Part shown: positions 1 to 9,416 of the stretch, piece by piece
Layout: each line of letters starts with the position of its first letter
Position numbering within the stretch: position 1 is the stretch's first letter
Assembly (NCBI GenBank): GCA_902617515.1
Contig: CACMWX010000001.1
Span: 1-64,000, forward strand
Direction: 5' to 3'
DNA length: 64,000 nucleotides
DNA from: an uncultured Alphaproteobacteria bacterium
Lineage (GTDB): Bacteria; Pseudomonadota; Alphaproteobacteria; HIMB59
Notes under the pieces: generated by a model
Databases searched by the model: none
What the model saw: only the letters and a program-made list of their open reading frames with translations
Told to the model about the DNA's origin: nothing
Made by a program: the position numbers and the translations under genes

Positions 1-1
1 A

Positions 2-475
2 GAAGGTTTTTTATGGATTAACGAAACAAAAGAGTTGAATAATCAACCTAGTTTTTTTGCAATCTTCACTTATCCTAAAAAGACTTTGAATGAAATATTT
101 TTATATTCTAGTTTAAAGGATAGGCATTCATTAATAAGTAATCACTCTCTTGAACTCCATAAAATAAGAAAAGCAATGAATGTGAAAAATTTGTATGTAG
201 AAGAGGAGCTTGAAAGTTTAAGTGGAAATCTATTTTTAAAAAAATTTTTGATACCAGATAATATCTCACCTGGAAATATAAAAGTTTATATGTACGAGAT
301 AAAAAATAATGAAATTATTAAGATGGTATCTAAAAACTTGCAAATAAAAAAAGGAGGAATTTCATTTAAATTGGAAAATTTGTTAAAAACTGAGTCTTTT
401 ATTTATATTATAATTTTGATTGCTATATCATTATTGCTTAGCTTAATTACGAATTTAATATTTAGAAAAAAATGA
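2..475 (+). CDS. TIGR02186-like alphaproteobacterial membrane protein (5' truncated by window edge)
   Basis: The frame is open to the window start (EGFLWINETKELNNQP...), so the TTG at 35 is probably not the true start. C-terminal TM helix; pattern 'NLFLKKFLIPDNISPGNIKVYMYEI...' recalls the TIGR02186 family. Confidence 0.6.
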   Translation, partial: EGFLWINETKELNNQPSFFAIFTYPKKTLNEIFLYSSLKDRHSLISNHSLELHKIRKAMNVKNLYVEEELESLSGNLFLKKFLIPDNISPGNIKVYMYEIKNNEIIKMVSKNLQIKKGGISFKLENLLKTESFIYIIILIAISLLLSLITNLIFRKK

Positions 476-951
476 AAAAAAATAATAATAGAAATTATTT
501 TGTAGTTATTGATCAAAGTGCTGAAATGTGGACTGCAGTTAAATTTGCTATAAGGAGAGCAAAAATAACTAAATCTAACATTACTACTATTAGCTTTATT
601 CAAAGCGCAAGCGAAGGTATGATGCTTACTTCAGGGGCTGAAAAAATTTTGGATATAGATCAAACAACAACTGAAAAATTAAAACATAAAGAAGTGCATA
701 ACTACATCTCAGATAAATCTAAAATTAAAGCAAAATCTGAAATATTTAAATATAATGAGATTGATGAGTTTATAAGTTTCTTAAATAAATATTCATCTAA
801 TTCAACTATTATTCTTGCTACAAGTAAAGATATAGGCAAGCCTGGGCCATTAATTGACAAACTTATATATGAAAAATCTAACTCGTTACATTGCCCTCTT
901 GTTATAATTAATGGTAATCTCGAAGATAAAGAGATTGAGAAGATTATTTAG
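472..951 (+). CDS. Universal stress protein (UspA) family protein
   Basis: ORF 159 aa; N-term 'FVVIDQSAEMWTAVKFAIRRAK' and C-term 'HCPLVIING' are UspA-like. Confidence 0.7.
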   Translation: MKKNNNRNYFVVIDQSAEMWTAVKFAIRRAKITKSNITTISFIQSASEGMMLTSGAEKILDIDQTTTEKLKHKEVHNYISDKSKIKAKSEIFKYNEIDEFISFLNKYSSNSTIILATSKDIGKPGPLIDKLIYEKSNSLHCPLVIINGNLEDKEIEKII

Positions 952-1095
952 CTGAATAAAAAAGTTTTCAAAATTTGTGTGGTATGCCAAAGACCATTTA
1001 GTTGGAGAAAAAAATGGGAAAAAGTATGGAATGATGTTAAATATTGTTCAGAAAAATGTCGAAGGTCAAAATCAAAAATAATAAAGAAAAGATAG
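952..1095 (+). CDS. DUF2256 small zinc-binding protein
   Basis: Not in the ORF track. Translation (M/L)[46 protein letters not shown] has the CxxC...PFxWRKKW...VKYCSExCR signature. Apparent CTG start directly after the uspA stop; 3' end overlaps the pyrE start. Confidence 0.8.
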   Translation: MNKKVFKICVVCQRPFSWRKKWEKVWNDVKYCSEKCRRSKSKIIKKR

Positions 1096-1700
1096 CAAAC
1101 TTACTGTTAAGTATTGGATGCGTTAATATAGACTTCAAAAAACAATTTACTCTTACATCTGGCAAAAAAAGTCCTGTTTATGTTGATTGTAGAAAATTAA
1201 TTTCATTTCCAAAAGAAAGAGAATTAATTATTAATGAAATGAGCAAACAGATTAAATCGAAGTATAAAAATAATTCGACTATTATTGCAGGAGGCGAAAC
1301 AGCTGGTATTCCCTACTCTTCCTTTCTGTGTCAAAAGATGAAATATCCAATGATATATATAAGAAAGAGCCCTAAAGGGTTTGGAAAAGGTAAACTAATA
1401 GAGGGAGAGTTTAAAAAGAATAATCAGTCAATATTAGTAGAGGACATGGCAACTGATGGGGGAAGTAAATTACATTTCATAAAGGCTCTAAGACAAAATA
1501 AACTTAAAGTTAAAGATATTTATGTAGTTTTTTACTATGGTATTTACCCTAAAGCTAAAAAAAATATATCTAAAATGAAAGTGAATTTAAATTATCTCAC
1601 ATCATGGAGAGATATATTAACTATTTCTCCAAATTACATTTCAGATAGTGATTACATGAATTTAAAAAATTATTTAGAGTCAATTTCAAGTGGTAAATAA
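1056..1700 (+). CDS. pyrE: Orotate phosphoribosyltransferase
   Basis: '[22 protein letters not shown]', '[12 protein letters not shown]', '[13 protein letters not shown]' PRPP motif. ATG at 1056 preferred over the TTG at 1044. Confidence 0.9.
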   Translation: MSKVKIKNNKEKIANLLLSIGCVNIDFKKQFTLTSGKKSPVYVDCRKLISFPKERELIINEMSKQIKSKYKNNSTIIAGGETAGIPYSSFLCQKMKYPMIYIRKSPKGFGKGKLIEGEFKKNNQSILVEDMATDGGSKLHFIKALRQNKLKVKDIYVVFYYGIYPKAKKNISKMKVNLNYLTSWRDILTISPNYISDSDYMNLKNYLESISSGK

Positions 1701-2145
1701 AATTATTAGTGTTGTTTCAGGGGGATTTGACCCCATCCATCCTGGGCATATTATGATGATGAAAGAATGTTTAGAGTTTTCTAATTTTTTAATCGTAGGT
1801 GTAAATTCTAATAAATGGTTAATTGATAAAAAAGGAAATTTTTTTATGGATATTAAACATAGAATGTATGTTGTTGATAGCTTAAAAGTGGTAAATGAAG
1901 CTATGGAATTTAAAGATGATGAAATGGGAAGTGCAAATAATTTGTTAATTCAAATAAGAAATAAATATCCAAATGAAAAAATTATTTTTGCTAATGGAGG
2001 TGATAGATCAGACACTTCTAAAATTTTAGAATATGAAACAGCAAAGAAATATAATATTGAATTAAAGTTTGGTGTAGGTGGAAATCACAAAGAGTCCTCC
2101 AGTTCTGATTTGCTAAAAAGATGGAGTGAATACTCTAAAAACTAA
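1690..2145 (+). CDS. Cytidylyltransferase-like nucleotidyltransferase
   Basis: N-term 'SGGFDPIHPGHI' HxGH motif; GTG start overlaps the pyrE end. Confidence 0.75.
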   Translation: MVNKIISVVSGGFDPIHPGHIMMMKECLEFSNFLIVGVNSNKWLIDKKGNFFMDIKHRMYVVDSLKVVNEAMEFKDDEMGSANNLLIQIRNKYPNEKIIFANGGDRSDTSKILEYETAKKYNIELKFGVGGNHKESSSSDLLKRWSEYSKN

Positions 2146-2729
2146 GGGCTAAGGTTATACGAAAACCAATTATTATCTTTAAACTCAAAGACTTCTCTTT
2201 TGTGAATTCTATGAGGCATATCCTCCCAAAACTCGATTTTTGAATATTTTACTATAAACCCTCCCCAGTAATCAGGACGAGGGAAATTTTCTTTTTCAGA
2301 ATATTTATTTTTATAAAATTCAATTTTATTCTCTAAATCATCTCTTGATTTTAGGACTTTTGATTGATTAGAAGCCCACGCCCCTATTCGACTTAAATAA
2401 TGTCTTGAATTAAAATATTTATCAGATGTTTCTTTTGAGACTTTTTCGACTTTACCCTCTATTCTTATTTGCCTTAACAATGACTTCCAATGAAAATTTA
2501 GGCAAACATTAGCATTTTTTAAAATGTCATTTCCTTTATTGCTCTCGTAATTTGTGTAAAAAATAAAACCTTCATCATTATAATCTTTTAATAGAACCAT
2601 CCTTGAATGGGGGGTGTTTTTATCGTCAACTGTTGATAGACACATAGCATTAGGGTCGTTGATCTCTTTTTCAGTGGCTAAATCAAACCATTCTTTAAAC
2701 TTAATAATTGGATTTAATTTATCTGACAT
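2142..2729 (-). CDS. pdxH: Pyridoxamine 5'-phosphate oxidase
   Basis: 'PNAMCLSTVDDKNTPHSRMVLLKDYNDEGFIFYTNYESNKG' and 'RPDYWGGFIV...FWEDMPHRIHKR'. Confidence 0.95.
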   Translation of the reverse strand: MSDKLNPIIKFKEWFDLATEKEINDPNAMCLSTVDDKNTPHSRMVLLKDYNDEGFIFYTNYESNKGNDILKNANVCLNFHWKSLLRQIRIEGKVEKVSKETSDKYFNSRHYLSRIGAWASNQSKVLKSRDDLENKIEFYKNKYSEKENFPRPDYWGGFIVKYSKIEFWEDMPHRIHKREVFEFKDNNWFSYNLSP

Positions 2730-2760
2730 GGTATGAGTATTATATTAATTTTAGCTAAAA

Positions 2761-3582
2761 ATGGATTTAAAAAATAAAAAGGGGCTTATAATGGGAGTGG
2801 CTAATGATAAGTCCATTGCCTGGGGCATTGCTCAACAATGTGCAAATTTTGGTGCTGAATTAGCTTTTACTTATCAAAATGATCTTTTACTAAAGAGAAT
2901 AGATCCTTTAGCTAAATCTGTAGGTTCTAATTTATTGATACAATGTGATGTTAGTGATGAAGGATCAGTAAAAAATACTTTTGAAAAAATTAAAGATAAA
3001 TGGGGAAAATTGGATTTTTTCGTTCACGCTGTAGCGTTTGCAGATAAAAATGAGCTAAGAGGTAAGTATGTTGATACATCAAAAGAGAATTTTTTAAATA
3101 GTTTAAATATTTCTTGTTATTCCTTCACTGAGTCTTGTAAATATTGCTATGATTTAATGGATAATGGTGGGAGTATTTTAACGTTAACTTACTATGGAGC
3201 AGAGCAGGTTATGCCACATTATAATGTAATGGGAGTCGCAAAATCAGCGCTCGAGGCTTCAGTTAAATATCTTGCTGTAGATATGGGAGATAAAAATATA
3301 AGAGTTAACGCCATATCTGCAGGCCCAATTAAAACTCTTGCAGCTTCTGGTATTGGTGATTTTAGATTTATTTTAAAATGGAATGAACTAAACTCTCCTT
3401 TAAAGAGAAATGTTACACTAGAAGATGTTGGAAACACTGGAGCCTATCTTTTAAGTGACCTTTCATCTGGTGTGACTGGAGAAATCCACCATGTTGATTG
3501 TGGTTATCATACAGTTGGAATGGTAGCAGTTGATGAAGCTGAGGGTGTAGCAGGATTACTTAATGAGTTTAGTAAAAAATAA
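2761..3582 (+). CDS. fabI: Enoyl-[acyl-carrier-protein] reductase (NADH)
   Basis: 'GLIMGVANDKSIAWGIAQQCANFGAELAFTYQ', 'LTLTYYGAEQVMPHYNVMGVAKSALEASVKYLA', 'RVNAISAGPIKTLAASGI'. Confidence 0.97.
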   Translation: MDLKNKKGLIMGVANDKSIAWGIAQQCANFGAELAFTYQNDLLLKRIDPLAKSVGSNLLIQCDVSDEGSVKNTFEKIKDKWGKLDFFVHAVAFADKNELRGKYVDTSKENFLNSLNISCYSFTESCKYCYDLMDNGGSILTLTYYGAEQVMPHYNVMGVAKSALEASVKYLAVDMGDKNIRVNAISAGPIKTLAASGIGDFRFILKWNELNSPLKRNVTLEDVGNTGAYLLSDLSSGVTGEIHHVDCGYHTVGMVAVDEAEGVAGLLNEFSKK

Positions 3583-3589
3583 TTAGTTA

Positions 3590-4672
3590 ATGTCACACAA
3601 TTCTTTTGGAAATTTATTAAAGTTTACTACTTGGGGAGAAAGTCATGGAGATGCTATAGGTTGTGTTGTTGATGGTTTCCCAGCAGGAATACCTATTAAC
3701 ACAAAATATATTCAAACAAGATTAGATTTAAGAAAACCAGGTCAGTCAAAATTTACAACACAAAGAAAAGAGAAAGATGAAGTTAATTTACTCTCAGGGG
3801 TTTTTAACGGTAAAAGTACTGGTGCTCCAATATCAATGATAATTTATAACTCTGATCAAAGAAGCAAGGATTATTCAGAAATCAAAAATAAATTTAGACC
3901 TGGTCATGCTGATTACACTTATTTTATGAAATATAAAAATTATGATTATAGAGGCGGAGGAAGGTCAAGTGCAAGAGAAACCGCGATGAGAGTTGCTGCA
4001 GGTGCTCTTTCAGAATTACTTCTTAAAAAAATTTCAAAAAATAAAATAAATGTTACAAGTGCTGTTATTCAAATAGGTAATGAGAGGATAGAAAACTCAA
4101 CTTGGAATAATAATTTTATTAACAAAAATCCTTTTTTCTCACCAAATAAGTCCATCCTTAAAAAATGGGAAAATCTGATCCTTGCTCATAGAAAAAAAGG
4201 TTCGTCTCTTGGTGCTGTAATTGAAGTTAGAGTCTCAAATTGTCCTGTAGGTATAGGAGAGCCAATATATCAAAAACTTGACTCAGAGTTATCAAAAGGG
4301 ATTATGAGTATTAATGCGGTGAAAGGTATAGAGTTTGGTACAGGTTTTGATTTAGTAAATTATGACGGTACTAATGGATCTGATCAAATTAATTTCAAAA
4401 ATAAGAAAATTAAATTTCATACTAATCATGCAGGAGGAATATTAGGTGGTATTTCTTCAGGACAAGATATTATTTTTAGATATATTGTAAAACCAACTAG
4501 TTCAGTATTAAGCGAAAAAAATACTATTACAAAGAATTTTAAAAATACAAAAATAAAAACTAAAGGACGTCATGATCCTTGTGTGGGTATTAGGGCAGTG
4601 CCAGTGGGAATTGCTATGACTAATTTTGTGATTGCAGATTTATTGTTAATTCATAAATCTAAATTACTTTAG
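3590..4672 (+). CDS. aroC: Chorismate synthase
   Basis: 'FTTWGESHGDAIGCVVDGFPAGI', 'RPGHADYTY', 'GGGRSSARETAMRVAAGA'. Confidence 0.97.
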   Translation: MSHNSFGNLLKFTTWGESHGDAIGCVVDGFPAGIPINTKYIQTRLDLRKPGQSKFTTQRKEKDEVNLLSGVFNGKSTGAPISMIIYNSDQRSKDYSEIKNKFRPGHADYTYFMKYKNYDYRGGGRSSARETAMRVAAGALSELLLKKISKNKINVTSAVIQIGNERIENSTWNNNFINKNPFFSPNKSILKKWENLILAHRKKGSSLGAVIEVRVSNCPVGIGEPIYQKLDSELSKGIMSINAVKGIEFGTGFDLVNYDGTNGSDQINFKNKKIKFHTNHAGGILGGISSGQDIIFRYIVKPTSSVLSEKNTITKNFKNTKIKTKGRHDPCVGIRAVPVGIAMTNFVIADLLLIHKSKLL

Positions 4673-6529
4673 AAACTTTATAAGCTTTTCATATATCATT
4701 TTTGGAGAAATTCCTGATTTAAAATATTGATCTTCAATATCAGATTGGTCAATAAATTCATCTTTCATAAAAAAATTTAATATTTTTGGAGTATTGCTTA
4801 GTTTATTTATTAAAAAGTCATTAACCTGACTTGAGAACCCCCCAATTGCATTCTCCTCAATAGTGACAAAAATATCATGGTTTTTTGTAAGTTTTTGTAT
4901 TAATTTAACATCAATTGGTTTAGCAAATCTCATATCTATTATGGAGCATTCCAATTTATAATTTTTTCTTATCAGTTCATTAATCTCTAATACTTTTTTT
5001 AACCTCGTTCCTAGATTAAGAAAGGCTATTTTTTTTCCATTTTTTATAACTTTACCTTTACCTATTAAAATTTTTTGAAATTTATTATTGTCTTTATATT
5101 CATGCGCTAGATCTCTTGGATATCTTATAGCACATGGTTTATTATTTATAGATAATGCTAAATTTATCATATTTTTTAATTCCTCACCACTAGAGGGGGC
5201 CATAACAACAAAATTTGGAAGACAACAAAGATAACTTAAATCAAAAGATCCAGCATGTGTAGCACCATCGGCACCTACAAAGCCAGATCTATCAATCAAA
5301 AATCTAACAGGTAATGACTGTATAGCAATGTCATGTACAACTTGATCATAAGCTCTTTGCAGAAAAGTTGAATAAATTGCAACAAAAGGCTTAATAGACT
5401 CTGTTGTCATACCTCCAGCGAAAGTAACAGCATGTTGTTCAGCTATTCCAACGTCATAAAATCTAGAAGGATATTTTTCTTTAAACCTATCTAGGCCTGT
5501 TCCTGAGGGCATTGCAGCAGTTATTGCTACAATTTTTTTATCTTTTTTTGCTAATTTTAAAATAGTGTCACTCACTACATTGGTGTAAGTAACTAGCTTA
5601 GATTTATTTTGTAAACCTGTTTTAACATCAAATGATGATACACCATGAAATTTATCTTTTGATAACTCAGCAGGTTTATAGCCTCTACCTTTCTGTGTAA
5701 TTAAATGTAAAAATACTGGCCCATGTAATTCTTTTTTTTTGTATTTTTTAAATAATTGAACTAATAGCTTTAAATTATGTCCATCAACAGGTCCCAAATA
5801 ATTTAAACCCAATTCTTCAAATAGAGTGTTGCCTGTAAGATAGCCTTTAAAATAACCCTCTGTTTTTTTTGCGAACTCTCCTACTTCACTTGGAAGTCTT
5901 TTAGTAAAGTTTTTAATAATATCTCTAAAACTTTCATATGATTTTGAACTCAATAAATTTACAAGATATTTACTCATAGCGCCAACAGGTTCAGCTATAG
6001 ACATTTCATTATCATTCAGAATTATTAGAGAATTTTTATTTAAGTGTCCTAGATTGTTTAACCCTTCGAAAGCCATCCCTGCACTAATTGCTCCATCACC
6101 TATAATACTAACAACATCAAAATTCTTATTTAAAATATCCCTTGCAGCTGTGATTCCAAGACTAGCTGATATAGAAGTTGAACTATGCGCTGCACCAAAA
6201 GGGTCATATACACTTTCTGATCTTTTAGTAAAACCAGATATTCCATTTTTTTTTCTTAGAGTGTGTATTTTATTTTTTCTACCCGTAAGAATTTTATGAG
6301 GGTATGTTTGATGTCCCACATCCCATATTATTTTATCTGTTGGCGTATTAAATACATAATGTAAAGCAACTGTAAGTTCTACAACACCAAGACTAGCACC
6401 TAGATGTCCGCCAGTTTTTGATACAATTTCAATTGTATAATCTCTTAATTCATCATTTAGTTTTTGTAATTCACTAAATGATAATTTTTTTAAATCTTTA
6501 GGTAATTTGACTTTACTTAAAACTGACAT
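4664..6529 (-). CDS. dxs: 1-deoxy-D-xylulose-5-phosphate synthase
   Basis: 'GGHLGASLGVVELTVALHYVFN', 'DVGHQTYPHKILTGR', 'IGDGAISAGMAFEGLNN', 'GVVGIAEQHAVTFAGG'-type region. Confidence 0.97.
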   Translation of the reverse strand: MSVLSKVKLPKDLKKLSFSELQKLNDELRDYTIEIVSKTGGHLGASLGVVELTVALHYVFNTPTDKIIWDVGHQTYPHKILTGRKNKIHTLRKKNGISGFTKRSESVYDPFGAAHSSTSISASLGITAARDILNKNFDVVSIIGDGAISAGMAFEGLNNLGHLNKNSLIILNDNEMSIAEPVGAMSKYLVNLLSSKSYESFRDIIKNFTKRLPSEVGEFAKKTEGYFKGYLTGNTLFEELGLNYLGPVDGHNLKLLVQLFKKYKKKELHGPVFLHLITQKGRGYKPAELSKDKFHGVSSFDVKTGLQNKSKLVTYTNVVSDTILKLAKKDKKIVAITAAMPSGTGLDRFKEKYPSRFYDVGIAEQHAVTFAGGMTTESIKPFVAIYSTFLQRAYDQVVHDIAIQSLPVRFLIDRSGFVGADGATHAGSFDLSYLCCLPNFVVMAPSSGEELKNMINLALSINNKPCAIRYPRDLAHEYKDNNKFQKILIGKGKVIKNGKKIAFLNLGTRLKKVLEINELIRKNYKLECSIIDMRFAKPIDVKLIQKLTKNHDIFVTIEENAIGGFSSQVNDFLINKLSNTPKILNFFMKDEFIDQSDIEDQYFKSGISPKMIYEKLIKFLK

Positions 6530-6538
6530 AAATTTTAA

Positions 6539-6763
6539 TTACTGAAATTCTGTTGATGAAAGAGATTTATTCTTTTTTATAATTTTATCAATTTTAATTT
6601 TTGCAGATTTTAATTTTTCCTCACAGTATTCTTTTAATTCTATACCTTCCTCAAATAACTTGATACTCTCTTCGAGAGGTGTTTCTTCATTTTCTAATAA
6701 ATCTGATATTTCCTCTAACCTTTTAAGTGCGCTTTCAAAATTTTTTTCATTTTTTTTATTCAT
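6539..6763 (-). CDS. xseB: Exodeoxyribonuclease VII small subunit
   Basis: 'FESALKRLEEISDLLENEETPLEESIKLFEEGIELKEYCEEKLKSAKIKI' is typical XseB; adjacent to dxs. Confidence 0.93.
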   Translation of the reverse strand: MNKKNEKNFESALKRLEEISDLLENEETPLEESIKLFEEGIELKEYCEEKLKSAKIKIDKIIKKNKSLSSTEFQ

Positions 6764-7676
6764 TAGAGTACTCTATTAAAGCTTTTAGGTGGCTGTTTAA
6801 TCCATGAAATAAGCCTTTCATATCATATCCTCCCTCTAAGACAGAAATTATTGGAACATTATTTGCAAACTTTTCCAATACAATTTTTGTCACCCAATAA
6901 AAATCCTCATTTTCTAAATTGATTGATGCTAGAGGGTCTAACTTATGGGCATCAAAACCTGCTGAAAAATATATCAAATCGAAATTATTATTTATTTTAT
7001 TTATTATTTTATTTTCAAATAATGATCTAAATGTTTTAGAATCACAACCAGCTGTTAAAGGGCAATTAATTATGTTGCCAGTTCCTCTCTCATTCTCAGA
7101 ACCTGTACCTGGGTAAAATGGATACTGATGAGATGATACATAGAATATATTTTTGTGGTTTTCAAAAATATGTTGTGTTCCATTTCCATGATGTACATCA
7201 AAGTCTACTATTAAAATTTTTTTAAATTTGCCTGATCTATATGCATATTCTGCTGAAATGGCAACATTATTAAAAACACCAAATCCCATTGCTTTGTTTT
7301 TTTCCGCATGATGTCCTGGAGGTCTATGTGCACAAAAATAAACATTATTATTATTATCTTCTATGATTTTTTTTACAGCATCTACACTCCCACCAACAGC
7401 TAAAAGATAACTCTTTAAACTATTTGGACTGGCGATGGTGTCAGGGTCAAAATAATTAAAACCAGAAGCAGGTATAGAGTCAAAAATATAATTTACATAA
7501 TCTATATCATGAACTAAGGAAATCAATTTTTTATCAGCTATAGTTGGTTCGATAAGATTATGGTTAGAATACTTTTCTTTAATTAAATCATTAACAACTT
7601 GTATTCTTTTTATGGACTCGGGATGATTACCAGTATCGTGATTTATATATTCTTCCGAAAAAATGAAATTAATCAT
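6756..7676 (-). CDS. Histone deacetylase family protein (HDAC-like amidohydrolase)
   Basis: 'HRPPGHHAEKNKAMGFGVFNN', 'DFDVHHGNGTQHIF', 'SAGFDAH'. ATG at 7676 (MINFIFSEEY) preferred over the track start at 7709; overlaps the preceding stop codon. Confidence 0.9.
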   Translation of the reverse strand: MINFIFSEEYINHDTGNHPESIKRIQVVNDLIKEKYSNHNLIEPTIADKKLISLVHDIDYVNYIFDSIPASGFNYFDPDTIASPNSLKSYLLAVGGSVDAVKKIIEDNNNNVYFCAHRPPGHHAEKNKAMGFGVFNNVAISAEYAYRSGKFKKILIVDFDVHHGNGTQHIFENHKNIFYVSSHQYPFYPGTGSENERGTGNIINCPLTAGCDSKTFRSLFENKIINKINNNFDLIYFSAGFDAHKLDPLASINLENEDFYWVTKIVLEKFANNVPIISVLEGGYDMKGLFHGLNSHLKALIEYSNE

Positions 7677-8344
7677 TATAAAAGCTTTAATAAAAAACTT
7701 TGAAACCAATCATAATTTTTGTATTGATATTTTTTAAAATCTTTCATTATTTTATTTAATTTATCTATATAAGGATATTTTATTTTGACTATATCGTGCC
7801 ATCTTTTAATAGTATTTGAAGTAACCTCAGGGTGAAATTGAAAACCATAAATATCTTTATTTTTAATCTTGAAGGAGTCTACTTCATACAAAATGCCTTT
7901 AGATAATAGTTCCATATTTTTATTATAAGAAATACCCTCTGTGTGGAATTGTAAAAAAGTTAGATTTTTTTTGAAAAATTTATTATTTTTTTTTAAATTT
8001 TTCTTGTAACCGCACTCAAACAATTTTTCTTTTGATTTAGATATTTTTGATCCATAAATTTTTGCAATTAATTGAGCGCCCAAACATATACCTATAATAG
8101 ATTTGTTTTTTTTAATTATGTAATTAAGAAATTTATATTCATACAAGATAGCCTTTGATTTACTATTTGCACTCTGTTTTCCTCCATGAATTATAAATAA
8201 ATCAAATTGATCAATATCTTTTTTTTTTAAAAAATGAAGATTTTTATAAAAAATCGTAGAAGATTGATGTTTTTTTTGAAAAAATTTTGAAATTACGCTT
8301 ACATCTGCTACTTCACTATGAATTATTTGTAGAACTCGCTTCAT
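7676..8344 (-). CDS. Class I glutamine amidotransferase-like protein
   Basis: 'IGICLGAQLIAKIYG' nucleophile Cys, 'GFQFHPEVT' His/Glu. Start MKRVLQIIHSE at 8344; the track extension overlaps ftsW. Confidence 0.85.
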   Translation of the reverse strand: MKRVLQIIHSEVADVSVISKFFQKKHQSSTIFYKNLHFLKKKDIDQFDLFIIHGGKQSANSKSKAILYEYKFLNYIIKKNKSIIGICLGAQLIAKIYGSKISKSKEKLFECGYKKNLKKNNKFFKKNLTFLQFHTEGISYNKNMELLSKGILYEVDSFKIKNKDIYGFQFHPEVTSNTIKRWHDIVKIKYPYIDKLNKIMKDFKKYQYKNYDWFQSFLLKLL

Positions 8345-9416
8345 TTTTACTAAAGTTGATGACTGTACCAAATATAATAGCATAAGAAAGCATAGATGAT
8401 CCTCCATAACTTATGAAAGGTAGTGTCATCCCAGTTGGAGGTATAAGGCATATAGATGAACCAATATTTATAAATGCCTGCAAACACATTAAAAAACATA
8501 AGCAAAATATTGTATTAATAATAAATAGATTTGAAGGATTTGAGATTGATTTTCTTACAAGTATGAAAAAAATTGGATACAAGAAAGATACAAATAATCC
8601 GAAAAATACTCCAAATTCTTCAATTAAAATAGCAAATATAAAGTCATTATGAGACTCAGGTATAGAGTATTTTAATTGTCCCTCACCCAAGCCCACACCA
8701 AAAACACCGCCAGTTTTAATTGCAGATAAGCTTTTTGATACTTGAGAATTATTACAATCTAAGAAATTATCAATTCTGTAAGCTACGTGATCAAAAGTTA
8801 AATAGGCCAGTAATAAAAAAAATACACATAAAAAACCTAATAAAATAAAAAGGTTAATATTTCTAAAATATAAAATAAGAATTAATGAAAAAATGGCTAT
8901 ATAAACTAATAATGTTCCAATGTCTGGCTGAAAAAGAAGTAAAATTATTATAAGACTTATAATGAAAAAATTTATAATTAAATAAAATAATTTATTAGTT
9001 TTAATATATAAATAACATAACCATGAAAACATACATACAATTGGGCCTTTTAGTAATTCAGAAGGTTGTATTGAAAAATAATTAAAACTTATCCATCTTG
9101 TTGCACCTTTAATTTCATATCCAAATAATGGAACTAGGAATAAGAGTAAAATAAATAAAATACACATACTATTTAAAGTTTTTCTTAAATCATTTTTTGG
9201 GATTAATGATAAAAAAATTAGAACAATTAATGATATTAATGAGAAAATTATATGTTTAAATATTAATAAAATTGGATACTCAGTTCCTATTAAAGAATAA
9301 ATAGCAAGAATACCAATAAAGGATAATATGAATGGTATAATAAAAAGTTTTTTTGATAAAGTATACCAATTAGATCCTAATAAACTTTGATCATCTCTGA
9401 ATAAAATATTTTTCAA
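8316..9416 (-). CDS. ftsW: FtsW/RodA/SpoVE family lipid II polymerase, FtsW by context
   Basis: Polytopic; 'KGATRWISFNYFSIQPSELLKGPIV', 'PESHNDFIFAILIEEFG', 'TGMTLPFISYGGSSML'; follows murD. Confidence 0.9.
   Translation of the reverse strand: MKNILFRDDQSLLGSNWYTLSKKLFIIPFILSFIGILAIYSLIGTEYPILLIFKHIIFSLISLIVLIFLSLIPKNDLRKTLNSMCILFILLLFLVPLFGYEIKGATRWISFNYFSIQPSELLKGPIVCMFSWLCYLYIKTNKLFYLIINFFIISLIIILLLFQPDIGTLLVYIAIFSLILILYFRNINLFILLGFLCVFFLLLAYLTFDHVAYRIDNFLDCNNSQVSKSLSAIKTGGVFGVGLGEGQLKYSIPESHNDFIFAILIEEFGVFFGLFVSFLYPIFFILVRKSISNPSNLFIINTIFCLCFLMCLQAFINIGSSICLIPPTGMTLPFISYGGSSMLSYAIIFGTVINFSKNEASSTNNS

Noticed and set aside
403-603. Antisense 66-aa ORF over uspA
   Set aside because: Low-complexity antisense frame over a well-supported gene; no recognisable domain.
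3219-3437. Antisense ORF inside fabI
   Set aside because: Opposes a clear FabI coding frame; a shadow ORF.
6054-6299. Plus-strand ORF inside dxs
   Set aside because: Shadow ORF opposite conserved DXS motifs.
8345-8407. N-terminal extension of the GATase ORF (MEDHLCFLMLLYLVQSSTLVK)
   Set aside because: It is antisense-free but overlaps the ftsW 3' coding sequence; family proteins start near MKRVLQIIHSE.
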